This document shows, in pieces, positions 47,769 to 56,984 of a DNA stretch of 64,000 bases. The notes below the pieces were generated by a model, which saw nothing but the letters and a program-made list of their open reading frames with translations, did not search any database and was not told where the DNA came from. Each line of letters begins with the position of its first letter. Position 1 is the first letter of the stretch. The stretch spans positions 62,001 to 126,000 of the forward strand of contig NZ_RHLN01000161.1 of NCBI RefSeq assembly GCF_004121075.1, read 5' to 3'. The DNA comes from Lutibacter sp. HS1-25. GTDB lineage: Bacteria; Bacteroidota; Bacteroidia; Flavobacteriales; Flavobacteriaceae. The position numbers and the translations under genes are program-made.

Positions 47769-49226
47769 ATGAATACTTTAAAAATTATTCTCACTTGCTG
47801 TTTTGGCTTACTATTTAATATTTCAAATGCTACAGGAACTCCAAAACCAAATGTCCTCATTTTATATATGGACGACCTAAGACCACAATTAGGTTGTTAT
47901 GGGCAGACTCAAATGCAATCCCCAAATATAGACAAACTTGCAAAAGAAGGTGTCTTATTTAAAAATGCCTATTGTAATGTTGCCGTTTGTGGTGCATCAC
48001 GAGCCAGTATGTTAACGGGAATTAGGCCTACAAAAAATATTTTTAGAGATTATAAAGTTTTTGTTCAGGATGACACACCAGAAGCAATCACACTTCCTCA
48101 ACTTTTTAAAGAAAATGGATATATTACCATTTCAAATGGCAAAATATATCACCATTTAGATGACAGAATAAACGACTGGACTGAAGTATGGCGCCCATAT
48201 GCTTTTGATGAAAATCCAGATGGTTTAGCACCTACAGATTGGTGGCAAAGTTTATGGAGAGATTATTTGCTTCCAGAAAATGTTTTAACATATAAAGAAA
48301 CCAATACCGGACCCGCGTATGAAAAAGCAGCTGTAAATGACACAGATTATATTGATGGTTTAATGACTCAAAAAGTGATTGGAGATTTAGACAAACTAAA
48401 AAATAGCAATCAACCTTTTTTATTAACTGCTGGCTTCATTAGTCCACATTTACCTTTTAATGCACCTGCCCGTCATTGGGATAAATATCCTGAAAATGTT
48501 ATTCATAAGCCATACAATAATTATTCTCCCAAAAATGCACCTGCCATTTCTATAAGCAACTCTGCAGAATTAAGACAGTATACTGGAATTCCTCCAATTG
48601 GAGAAACTGTTAGTGATGATACGGCCATTTCATTAATACACGGCTATTACGCAACTGTTAGCTATGTTGATACCTTAATAGGTGAAATACTTGCAAAACT
48701 AAAAGCTACTGGATTGGATAAAAACACGATTGTAGTATTTGTTTCTGACCACGGTTATAATTTACAAGAACATGGGCAATGGGCTAAATGGACAAGTCAC
48801 AGAACCTCAACACAAGTTCCATTAATCATTTACTCACCTTTTAACAAAAATAAAGGAATTACCAATGCTTTGGTTGAATTGGTTGATATTTTTCCTACGT
48901 TGGCAGCTATGTGTAATTTAGAAATTCCCAAAAACCAATTGGAAGGAGAAAGTTTATTGCCCATTTTAGAGAACCTAAACTTAAAAGGAAAAACTGAAGT
49001 ATTTTTTAACAACTCTAATGGGTATAGTATTAAAACACTGCGATACAGTTATACAGAATATATAAATCCAAATAACAATGAAACATTTGCTCGCATGTTG
49101 TTTGACCACGAAATTGATCCTGACGAAAATGAAAATGTAGCAGAATATAGTGACTATGCTCAAATTGTGAATACTTTACACAACACACTTCATAAAAATT
49201 ATAGTAAAAATATATTAGGAAATTAA
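47769..49226 (+). CDS. type I sulfatase with CGASR active site
   Basis: A 485-residue exported sulfatase of the iduronate-2-sulfatase-like group (signal peptide about residues 1-22). The active-site block reads VCGASRAS with Cys74, so Ala stands where CxPSR has Pro; CxAxR is a known alternative substrate for formylglycine formation. Other blocks match the paralogues at 29149 and 35786 (MDDLRP, NGKIYHH, VSDHGYNLQEHGQWAKW). It is the last enzyme gene before the regulator. Confidence 0.9.
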   Translation: MNTLKIILTCCFGLLFNISNATGTPKPNVLILYMDDLRPQLGCYGQTQMQSPNIDKLAKEGVLFKNAYCNVAVCGASRASMLTGIRPTKNIFRDYKVFVQDDTPEAITLPQLFKENGYITISNGKIYHHLDDRINDWTEVWRPYAFDENPDGLAPTDWWQSLWRDYLLPENVLTYKETNTGPAYEKAAVNDTDYIDGLMTQKVIGDLDKLKNSNQPFLLTAGFISPHLPFNAPARHWDKYPENVIHKPYNNYSPKNAPAISISNSAELRQYTGIPPIGETVSDDTAISLIHGYYATVSYVDTLIGEILAKLKATGLDKNTIVVFVSDHGYNLQEHGQWAKWTSHRTSTQVPLIIYSPFNKNKGITNALVELVDIFPTLAAMCNLEIPKNQLEGESLLPILENLNLKGKTEVFFNNSNGYSIKTLRYSYTEYINPNNNETFARMLFDHEIDPDENENVAEYSDYAQIVNTLHNTLHKNYSKNILGN

Positions 49227-49288
49227 TCCTAATTCATCATTTCAAAAAACATTAACTTTATTGCTAAATTATATTTTAAAAGCTTTAA

Positions 49289-52200
49289 ATGACAAATTCA
49301 ATTAGAATAATATTATTTTTCATCTACTTATTTATAAGTAACACTATTTATTCTCAATGGAGACTTAACCAAATTTCTGGAGAAGAAGGTTTGTCGCAAA
49401 ACACCATTAAGAGTATTATCCAAGATAAAAATGGTTTTATCTGGATAGGCACCTATAACGGAATTAATAAATATGATGGATATTCCATGGAGCATTATAA
49501 ATACGAAACTGATGTTCGTGGATTAAGCAGTAATATAATAATTAAACTATTCGAAGACAAAGATGGATATATATGGGCTGGGACTACAGATGCCGGATTA
49601 AATAGAATTAACCCTGACACAGGAGAAATTAACGTTTATTTCAACAATTCAAACCAACCCAATTCTATTTTTGATATCAACAATATTTACCAATCAACCA
49701 GTGGTATTTTTTTTATTAATACGCTCAAAGGACTTAATTTTTTTAAGGTCAATGAAAATGGAGAACTATTGTTTCAGAAATTTTTAAAAGAAACCAAAGG
49801 GTTTGATTTAAGTATCAAAAAAATTATTCCTGCTAAAAACGGGAAGCATTGGTTTTTAACTCCCGAAAGAAAAACAAAAATACACCAAGTTGAAATAACT
49901 AACGAACTAGATTTTCCTGAAATAAATATTACGCAGACCAATCTAAAAGAAAACCTTTTTAAAGAAGGTTATGCTGTAGATTTTTTTGAATATCCTAAAA
50001 ACACTATTTGGATAGTTAGCAGTAAACTGCAAATGTTAAAAATAAAGTTAAACGAACAACTACAGGTAATTGATAAACAATTGATAAATTTAGTTTCAAA
50101 TGATGAAATGAAGACTAGTAAAGTTTATAGAAAGTTAAACATGGTGGTTGATAAAAATGAGCGCTTATGGATTGCGGGTAATGGACTTCTTTTAAACTAT
50201 GATACTAATAAGGGGGAAATCACGAATTTTGGCAAAAACAATCAGCTAAAAAAATTAATATACACGCAACAAGCTCAAGAATTATTAATTGATAAAACTA
50301 ATATTTTATGGCTAGGAACTTTAAATTATGGTTTATATAAAATTGACTTAGAAAGCCATACTTTTTTTAATTCAACTGAGTTTTTAGATCCTAAAAATGA
50401 GGCGATATTCCAATCTTTCCCCATCCTCTCTATGTGTGAAGATACAGAAGGAAATATTTGGTTAGGTTCTCAAGGAGAAGGAGGTATTGCTGTCATTAAT
50501 AAAAAGGAACTTAAACAGAGTATTTTCAACAATTCAAATACCCCTTGGGTTTATAATTATTTGACTGAGAAGAATGAAAAGTTAAACGTTCCTGAATTAT
50601 TTGAAGTAAAGCGTTTAATGAATGACCATAATGGAAATATATGGGTAGGAGCCAAAAACGGCCTAAGTAGAATCCAATTGTCTGAAAAAACAAATACTTA
50701 CATGGTTGAAACCTTCAACAATTTTAAAGATAACTTAGGAGAACCAATAGTAAATGCTGTATTTGGATTAGAAGAAGACAATCATGGAAATATTTGGGCT
50801 GGTTATTGGAATAATGGACTATTGAAAATTTCTTTTGATGAAAAAAATCAACCTTATAAAACTATTAATTACAACCCAATAGCTAATGACACAAATAGTT
50901 TATCAAATAACTATGTAAGAGATATTCTTGAAGATTATGAAGGAAATATCTGGGTTGGAACAATCGGAGGTTTAAACAAATTAGAAAATTCAAACTATGG
51001 AAATGATAAATTTATTCGCTATCTGCATCAATCAAATAATAAAAATAGTATAAGCAACAATTATGTGCTTGATATTTTTCAATCTAAAGATGGAAAATTA
51101 TATGTTGGAACTTTTGGTGGCGGATTAAATCAAATTGAAATATCAAAAAATAAAGAATTAAAATTTACTCACTATTCTGTTGAAAATGGTTTACCTAGTG
51201 ATGTTGTTTACCAAATTAAAGAGGATTTTGACGGTAATATTTGGATGATGCACGTACGAGAAATCTCTAAATTAAATCCTTCTACAGGTGAAATTACACA
51301 TTTTGAAAAACAAGATGGCTTTAATGTAAATGAATTTAGAGACAATGCTATGATCTTTTCATCCTCAGGAATTATGCTTTGTGGAGGGGTAAATGGCTTA
51401 ACTTTTTTTCAACCAAACAATTTGTCAGTGAACAAGTTTAAGCCCCAATTAACAATTACAAATTTTAAACTCTTTGACGAATCAATTAAACCATTTCAAA
51501 GCGTAAAAGACAATATTATATTGACAAAAAGTATTGATAAAACTGATAATATTGTTTTACCTCATTATCTAAATTCTATAGAATTTGCATTTTCAAGTAT
51601 GCATTTTTCAAACCCTAAAAAAAATAAGTATAAATATATTTTAGAAGGATTTAATCAAAAATGGCAATATGCAACTGGCAATAATCGTCGATTTGCTTCA
51701 TACACAAATTTACTTCCAGGAAATTATACTTTTAAAGTTTATGGTTCTAATAGTGCAGGAATTTGGACAGATACACCCAAACAAATTTCAATAACTATTA
51801 AAAACCCTTGGTATCTTACACCTATAGCACTTATACTGTTTACGCTAATCATTTTGGGTATTACAGTTCTAATCATTCAATTTAGAATGAACCAAATAAA
51901 ACTTAAAAATGAATTGATTTTAGAAAGTGCATTACACGAAAAATCAGAAGAAATCACTAAAATGAAACTTCAGTTTTTTACAAATATTTCTCATGAATTA
52001 AGAACTCCGCTTACCCTAATTATTGGCCCATTACAACAAATTATGAGGGGCAATACAAATCCTGAATACTTACATAAATTAAATTCAATTATGTACAAAA
52101 ATTCGGTGAGATTATTAAAATTGATCAATCAATTGTTAGATTTTAGAAAAGCTGAATCGGGCTCTATCAATTTAATTGTTCAAAATGGTGACTTAGTTTC

Positions 52201-53554
52201 TTTTGTAAAAGAAATTTATTTTGCATTTGAAGAAATATCCACAGAAAAATCAATAAAATTTGAATTCATCTCCAAAAAAAATTCTATAGATGCCTGGTTT
52301 GATAATGATAAAATTGAAAAAATTCTTTACAATTTATTATCCAATGCATTTAAATTTACGCCTCCCAATAAAACAATTTCAATAAGTATTGAAGAAGTAT
52401 TTATTAATAACAAAAAACAAGCCCTAATTAAAGTTACTGATGAAGGAATCGGGATACCAAAAGATGAATTGGAAAGTATTTTTGAACGATTTTATCAAAC
52501 TAAAAAAGAAAATAGCTCCATTCACATTGGCTCAGGTTTAGGATTGGCCTATACGAAACATTTGGTCGAAATTCACAAGGGCAATATCACCATTGAAAGT
52601 GATGAAGATAAAGGAACAACTTGCTCAATAATAATTCCAATTTTAAAAAGTGATTATATTGACGATTCAATTATAGAACTTTTACCAAAGCAATACGATT
52701 TTAGTTTTACAAAAAAAGAAGTAATCGATATAAAAGAAAACATATTAACATTACAAAAAGAAAATAAAACTATTGAACACCCCTCTAAAACACCAACCAT
52801 ATTAATTGTAGAGGACAATAAAGATTTACAAGAATACTTATTTAATTATTTTGGAAATTATTTTAATGTCATTGCCGCGAATAATGGTATTGAGGGTTTA
52901 GAATATACTATAAAAAATATGCCAGACATTATTATTAGTGATTTAATGATGCCAAAAATGAATGGTATTGAAATGTGTAAAAAAATAAAAACTGATTTAA
53001 ATACAAGTCATATTCCAGTAATTATATTAACTGCTAAAGCCGGTATAGAAAATGAAAAAGAAGGATTAGAAACAGGAGCTGATGAATTTATTTTAAAACC
53101 TTTTAATGTTGAAGTTTTAAAGCTTAGAGTTGATAATATTCTGCGAACAAAACGATTATGGGCTCAGAAATTTAACACTGAATCTAGTTCTGAATCATGG
53201 AAAGAATTATCCAGTAAATTAGATCAAGATTTTCTAGAAAAGTCATTAAAAATAATTAAAAAAAACATAGATAACCCTGATTTTTCCGTTGAGCAATTTT
53301 CACTAGATATTGGTATCAGCAGATCATCTTTGTTTAATAAAATTAAATCCATTACCGGTCAATCAACTTCACAATTTATTAGGTCTATTCGTCTTAAAAA
53401 AGCTGCAAAACTTATGAAATCAGGTAAATATTCCATTACTGAGATAATATTTATGGTTGGATTTTCTGATCCAAAATACTTTAGAACTTGCTTTAGAAAA
53501 CAATTTAATCAAACTCCGAGTGATTACTTAAAAGAATTTAAAAAAGATTCATAA
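49289..53554 (+). CDS. hybrid two-component system sensor-regulator
   Basis: A 1421-residue one-protein signalling system of the kind that controls PULs by sensing glycan fragments in the periplasm. A signal or membrane segment (residues 1-22) is followed by about 14 two-bladed-propeller repeats (Reg_prop, such as DKNGFIWIGTYNGI; about 25-760), a Y_Y_Y domain (about 785-850) and a transmembrane segment (about 855-876). The cytoplasm holds HisKA with His902 (SHELRTPLT), an HATPase domain, a receiver with Asp1218 (ISDLMMP) and a C-terminal AraC-type DNA-binding domain. Placed at the distal end, it probably controls the whole locus. Confidence 0.95.
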   Translation: MTNSIRIILFFIYLFISNTIYSQWRLNQISGEEGLSQNTIKSIIQDKNGFIWIGTYNGINKYDGYSMEHYKYETDVRGLSSNIIIKLFEDKDGYIWAGTTDAGLNRINPDTGEINVYFNNSNQPNSIFDINNIYQSTSGIFFINTLKGLNFFKVNENGELLFQKFLKETKGFDLSIKKIIPAKNGKHWFLTPERKTKIHQVEITNELDFPEINITQTNLKENLFKEGYAVDFFEYPKNTIWIVSSKLQMLKIKLNEQLQVIDKQLINLVSNDEMKTSKVYRKLNMVVDKNERLWIAGNGLLLNYDTNKGEITNFGKNNQLKKLIYTQQAQELLIDKTNILWLGTLNYGLYKIDLESHTFFNSTEFLDPKNEAIFQSFPILSMCEDTEGNIWLGSQGEGGIAVINKKELKQSIFNNSNTPWVYNYLTEKNEKLNVPELFEVKRLMNDHNGNIWVGAKNGLSRIQLSEKTNTYMVETFNNFKDNLGEPIVNAVFGLEEDNHGNIWAGYWNNGLLKISFDEKNQPYKTINYNPIANDTNSLSNNYVRDILEDYEGNIWVGTIGGLNKLENSNYGNDKFIRYLHQSNNKNSISNNYVLDIFQSKDGKLYVGTFGGGLNQIEISKNKELKFTHYSVENGLPSDVVYQIKEDFDGNIWMMHVREISKLNPSTGEITHFEKQDGFNVNEFRDNAMIFSSSGIMLCGGVNGLTFFQPNNLSVNKFKPQLTITNFKLFDESIKPFQSVKDNIILTKSIDKTDNIVLPHYLNSIEFAFSSMHFSNPKKNKYKYILEGFNQKWQYATGNNRRFASYTNLLPGNYTFKVYGSNSAGIWTDTPKQISITIKNPWYLTPIALILFTLIILGITVLIIQFRMNQIKLKNELILESALHEKSEEITKMKLQFFTNISHELRTPLTLIIGPLQQIMRGNTNPEYLHKLNSIMYKNSVRLLKLINQLLDFRKAESGSINLIVQNGDLVSFVKEIYFAFEEISTEKSIKFEFISKKNSIDAWFDNDKIEKILYNLLSNAFKFTPPNKTISISIEEVFINNKKQALIKVTDEGIGIPKDELESIFERFYQTKKENSSIHIGSGLGLAYTKHLVEIHKGNITIESDEDKGTTCSIIIPILKSDYIDDSIIELLPKQYDFSFTKKEVIDIKENILTLQKENKTIEHPSKTPTILIVEDNKDLQEYLFNYFGNYFNVIAANNGIEGLEYTIKNMPDIIISDLMMPKMNGIEMCKKIKTDLNTSHIPVIILTAKAGIENEKEGLETGADEFILKPFNVEVLKLRVDNILRTKRLWAQKFNTESSSESWKELSSKLDQDFLEKSLKIIKKNIDNPDFSVEQFSLDIGISRSSLFNKIKSITGQSTSQFIRSIRLKKAAKLMKSGKYSITEIIFMVGFSDPKYFRTCFRKQFNQTPSDYLKEFKKDS

Positions 53555-53902
53555 CTTTTGATCACTCTCTTTCGTATTATTTTAATTTTAACCGATTCGC
53601 GTTCAAAGTAACCCTCTTTTATAAAAATTAAATAACACTATCTGCAGCATCATAACCTGTATAGTTATTTTAGGACGAGTCAGGACTAGTCATTTCCGCA
53701 ACATACCCCATAGATACCCGCAACATACCCGCAACATACTCGCAGTATAAAACAAATCTAATTAAATGCAATAGAAGACAATACTCACCTGTTAAAAAAT
53801 GGAAAAAAATTTAAAACAACATTACTTAAAAAGGCGAGCTTAAAAAATGCTGAGGAAATATTAAATTGTAAAAAATATTTTTCATCCACTAAAAACTCAA
53901 GC
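53555..53902. other. right island flank with short repeats, no gene
   Basis: Two 9-base repeats, GGACGAGTC (53673-53681) and GGACTAGTC (53683-53691), are followed by an 11-base unit CCCGCAACATA that occurs twice exactly and twice in diverged form between about 53696 and 53749. Such arrays near an attachment site could be recombinase or excisionase binding sites. A 60-codon open stretch on the plus strand (53762-53944) has no start codon and overlaps the integrase stump, so I do not call it a gene. Confidence 0.5.
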
Positions 53903-54037
53903 CTAAAGTTTGATAAGCAAATTAACATACCAACGCTTGTCTAAATCGCCATTAGCATTGTAAATTTTTGGGGTTGAAAAATTCTTCTTCACTTGCAAAT
54001 CGTGTTCATTTTGGTACTCAAAAGGTAAAACTTTCAT
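53903..54037 (-). pseudogene. tyrosine integrase N-terminal remnant
   Basis: A 44-codon minus-strand frame begins with ATG at 54037. It encodes the typical start of Bacteroidetes phage/ICE tyrosine integrases: YQNEHDLQVKKNFSTPKIY, then NANGDLDKRWYV. After RWYV the family pattern is lost and the frame stops, so the SAM-like and catalytic domains are missing. It lies 56 bases from the tRNA gene, where integrases of tRNA-targeting elements normally sit. It indicates a former integrative element now unable to move by itself. Confidence 0.75.
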
Positions 54038-54055
54038 TTAAATTGAACATAATAA

Positions 54056-54087
54056 AAAAACGGTTTAGACTAATCTAAACCGTTTTT
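54056..54087 (-). terminator. terminator of the tRNA-fMet gene
   Basis: A 14-bp perfect stem (AAAAACGGTTTAGA with TCTAAACCGTTTTT) with a 4-nt loop, ending six bases from the tRNA 3' end. It is oriented to stop tRNA transcription. Confidence 0.85.
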
Positions 54088-54092
54088 ACTAG

Positions 54093-54159
<67 letters not shown>

Positions 54160-54165
<6 letters not shown>

Positions 54166-54849
54166 TACGAATTACAAGCCTCTATGATGAATTTTGTGAA
54201 AACGGCTTTTGAAGATGATGATGTGCTTATTTATATGGTTGAAATTGGCGAAAAGGAATTAAAAGATGAGCAGTTTTTTAATAAAATTCAACATTCTAAA
54301 GTGCCCGTTTTATTATTAATCAATAAAATATACACCTCTTCACAAGAAGAAGTTGAAGAAAAATTATTGTACTGGAAAGAAAAAGTGCCAAATGCGGAAG
54401 TTACCGTAATTTCAGCTTTAGAAAATTTCAATGTTCAAGGTGTTTTCGACAAAATTTTAGAATTGTTACCTGAATCTCCACCCTATTACCCGAAAGATCA
54501 ATTAACAGACAAGCCTGAGCGTTTTTTTATCAACGAAGCCATTCGAGAAAAAATACTATTGCACTACAAAAAGGAAATTCCTTATTCTGTTGAAATTGAA
54601 ACTGAAGAGTTTTTTGAAAGTGACACGATGATTAGAATTCGTTCTGTAATTATGGTCGAACGCGAAACCCAAAAAGGAATTATCATAGGTCATAAAGGTG
54701 CGCCTTTAAAACGTGTTGGAACCGAAGCAAGAAAAGATTTGGAAAAATTTTTCGACAAAAAAATTCATTTAGAATTATATGTAAAAGTGAATAAAAACTG
54801 GAGAAGCGATAAACGACAATTACGCAGATTTGGTTATAATAATGAGTAA
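54160..54849 (+). pseudogene. era: GTPase Era, 5'-truncated, NKxD mutated
   Basis: Era is a ribosome-assembly GTPase. Homology starts abruptly at PAYELQ, about residue 66 of a normal flavobacterial Era, right at the tRNA 5' end, so the P-loop (G1), G2 and DxPG (G3) are missing. The G4 motif reads NKIYT instead of NKIDT, removing the guanine-binding Asp. The C-terminal KH domain (GIIIGHKGAPLKRVG) is intact. An ATG at 54130 lies inside the reversed tRNA and is not a true start. A working era must exist elsewhere if this join is real. Confidence 0.85.
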
Positions 54850-54965
54850 AATCGGTTGTTGGTTGTTTGTAAGAGCTTTAATAAAAACTAATACTTCGTA
54901 CCTTTGTATCTTTCAAACTCTAAAAATTACAGCATACTTTAACTGAAAACTTTATACTTTATTAC

Positions 54966-55472
54966 TTAATTTCTCTCCAAAGTTTTCATCATAAATTTAT
55001 ACAATTCGTCCATTTGCTTATTACCCGTACTTTTACCCCATCTTCCAAAAAAATACATTAAAATCCACAAAATAGGCAAAGCAATTACCACTTCCAAAGC
55101 AAATAAATAATCAGATTTTAAAGTCCATTGTACATAAGCCATTACTGAAAAACCAATAAAAGCAACTGCTACAGCAAAATGAAAAAACATAAATAATGTC
55201 CACACTTGCGGTTTGGGTCCAAACAAACCTTTTACAATAGTTTTACCTTCTTCAACCTGTTCAATTTCAATATTTAACTGTGGTGACCAAAACTTATTTT
55301 CTTCAACAGGCACATCAATAACTATATGTCCATCAACAATTTTACTGCAATATTTACAATTTCCATCCTTTAAATTAGCTTCAAATTTTGAAATCAAATT
55401 TTGCTGACTTTCATTAAAATCCATCTTAAACCGTGGCCTTAAATGGATATCACTGTTTTTTTCTATTTCCAT
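54966..55472 (-). CDS. conserved flavobacterial membrane protein
   Basis: A 168-residue protein of unknown function. The start is placed at 55472 (MEIEKNSDIHLRPRF) because the RPRF block begins homologues I recognise and because a TATATTTC, one base off TAnnTTTG, lies at 55503-55496 just upstream; a longer frame to 55553 would span that promoter. The N-terminal half is soluble and contains CKYC. Two transmembrane segments lie near the C-terminus (after GPKPQVWTLF). It sits between era and der, divergent from der. Confidence 0.72.
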   Translation of the reverse strand: MEIEKNSDIHLRPRFKMDFNESQQNLISKFEANLKDGNCKYCSKIVDGHIVIDVPVEENKFWSPQLNIEIEQVEEGKTIVKGLFGPKPQVWTLFMFFHFAVAVAFIGFSVMAYVQWTLKSDYLFALEVVIALPILWILMYFFGRWGKSTGNKQMDELYKFMMKTLERN

Positions 55473-55565
55473 TGAAAATGATTTTTTTAGTTGTTGAAAT
55501 ATACTATTTTTTATGAAATAAAAACTTAGCAATCCTAATACCTTCATTTCCAAAATAAAAAAATG

Positions 55566-55573
55566 TATTTTTG
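55566..55573 (+). promoter_or_regulatory. -7 promoter element TATTTTTG of der
   Basis: A full TAnnTTTG match ending 21 bases before the der ATG at 55595. An in-frame TTG at 55571 lies inside this element, which argues that TTG is not the start. Confidence 0.6.
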
Positions 55574-55594
55574 CAAAAAATTAAAAAGTATCAA

Positions 55595-56896
55595 ATGAGT
55601 AATATCGTAGCCATAGTTGGAAGACCTAATGTTGGAAAATCAACTTTATTTAATCGTTTAATTAAACACCGACAAGCAATTGTTGATTCTGTGAGTGGAG
55701 TTACTCGTGACAGACACTACGGAAAAAGTGATTGGAATGGCAAAAATTTCTCGGTAATTGATACTGGAGGTTATGTTATTGGATCTGATGATATTTTTGA
55801 AGAAGAAATAAGAAAGCAGGTTCAATTAGCTGTTGATGAAGCTGATATCATCATTTTTGTTGTTGATGTTGAAGAAGGTATTACGCCTTTAGATGCTGAA
55901 GTTGCTAAATTTTTACGAAAAATAAAGAAACCTATTTTTATTGCTGTAAATAAAGTTGACAACGCTATGCGCGACGCCAATGCTGTTGAATTTTACAACC
56001 TAGGATTGGGTGAGTATTATACAATTTCATCAATCAACGGTAGCGGTACAGGTGAATTATTAGATGCTGTTGTTGAAAAAATGGAAGATGATGTTGTTGA
56101 AGAAAGTGAATTACCTCGCTTTGCTGTTGTAGGACGACCAAACGCAGGAAAATCTTCATTTATCAATGCTTTAATTGGTGAAGACAGAAATATTGTAACC
56201 GATATTGCTGGAACAACTCGCGATACGATTGATACAAAATACAACCGTTTTGGATTTGAATTTAATTTGGTTGATACTGCCGGAATTAGAAAAAAATCGA
56301 AAGTTAAAGAAGATTTAGAGTTTTACTCTGTAATGCGTGCTGTAAGAGCTATTGAAAGTTGTGATGTAGCTATTTTAGTATTGGATGCCACCCGCGGTTT
56401 TGAAGGTCAGGATGAAAATATTTTTTGGTTGGCCGAAAAAAACAAAAAAGGAGTTGTTATTTTAGTAAACAAATGGGATTTGGTTGAAAAAGAAACCAAT
56501 ACCATGCGTGATTTTGAAGCACAAGTTAGACGAGAAATTGCACCTTTTACTGATGTGCCAATTATTTTTACTAGTGTTTTAACAAAACAACGTATTTTTA
56601 AAGCCATTGAAACTGCTGTTGAAGTTTTTGAAAATAGAAAAAAACGCATTCCAACCAGCAAGTTAAACGAAACAATGTTAGACATTGTAAAACACAACGG
56701 ACCACCTGCAATTAAAGGTAAGTTTGTAAAAATTAAATATTGTATGCAGTTGCCAACACCTACACCTCAGTTTGTGTTTTTCTGTAATTTACCACAATAT
56801 GTAAAAGAGCCTTACAAACGTTATGTAGAAAACAAACTCCGTGAAATTTATGATTTTTCAGGCGTACCAATTGTAATCTATTTTAGACAAAAATAA
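55595..56896 (+). CDS. der: ribosome biogenesis GTPase Der (EngA)
   Basis: An essential double GTPase acting in 50S subunit assembly. The first G domain has GRPNVGKS near residue 8 with DTGG and NKVD. The second has [12 protein letters not shown] and NKWD. A KH-like C-terminal domain follows (about residues 350-433). The ATG at 55595 gives the usual [16 protein letters not shown] start. At 433 residues it is normal. It is a separate gene from the damaged era nearby. Confidence 0.97.
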   Translation: MSNIVAIVGRPNVGKSTLFNRLIKHRQAIVDSVSGVTRDRHYGKSDWNGKNFSVIDTGGYVIGSDDIFEEEIRKQVQLAVDEADIIIFVVDVEEGITPLDAEVAKFLRKIKKPIFIAVNKVDNAMRDANAVEFYNLGLGEYYTISSINGSGTGELLDAVVEKMEDDVVEESELPRFAVVGRPNAGKSSFINALIGEDRNIVTDIAGTTRDTIDTKYNRFGFEFNLVDTAGIRKKSKVKEDLEFYSVMRAVRAIESCDVAILVLDATRGFEGQDENIFWLAEKNKKGVVILVNKWDLVEKETNTMRDFEAQVRREIAPFTDVPIIFTSVLTKQRIFKAIETAVEVFENRKKRIPTSKLNETMLDIVKHNGPPAIKGKFVKIKYCMQLPTPTPQFVFFCNLPQYVKEPYKRYVENKLREIYDFSGVPIVIYFRQK

Positions 56897-56918
56897 GCTG
56901 TTTTAATCATCTTTTAAT

Positions 56919-56932
56919 GTAAGTTACATTAC
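56919..56932. promoter_or_regulatory. possible Crp/Fnr-type operator of cydAB
   Basis: GTAAGTTACATTAC contains GTAA and TTAC as a perfect inverted repeat separated by six bases. Its centre is about 40 bases upstream of the start expected from the -7 element at 56954-56961, the usual class II activator position. It resembles the site upstream of the nos cluster. Confidence 0.35.
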
Positions 56933-56953
56933 CTACATTCTCTAGATAATTCG

Positions 56954-56961
56954 TAATTTTG
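56954..56961 (+). promoter_or_regulatory. -7 promoter element TAATTTTG of cydA
   Basis: A full TAnnTTTG match ending 23 bases before the cydA ATG at 56985. Confidence 0.5.
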
Positions 56962-56984
56962 GGCATTCTTAAAATTTCTTATGA

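Noticed and set aside
53762-53944. 60-codon plus-strand frame in the right island flank
   Set aside because: No start codon, overlaps the integrase stump on the other strand, and no family is recognised.
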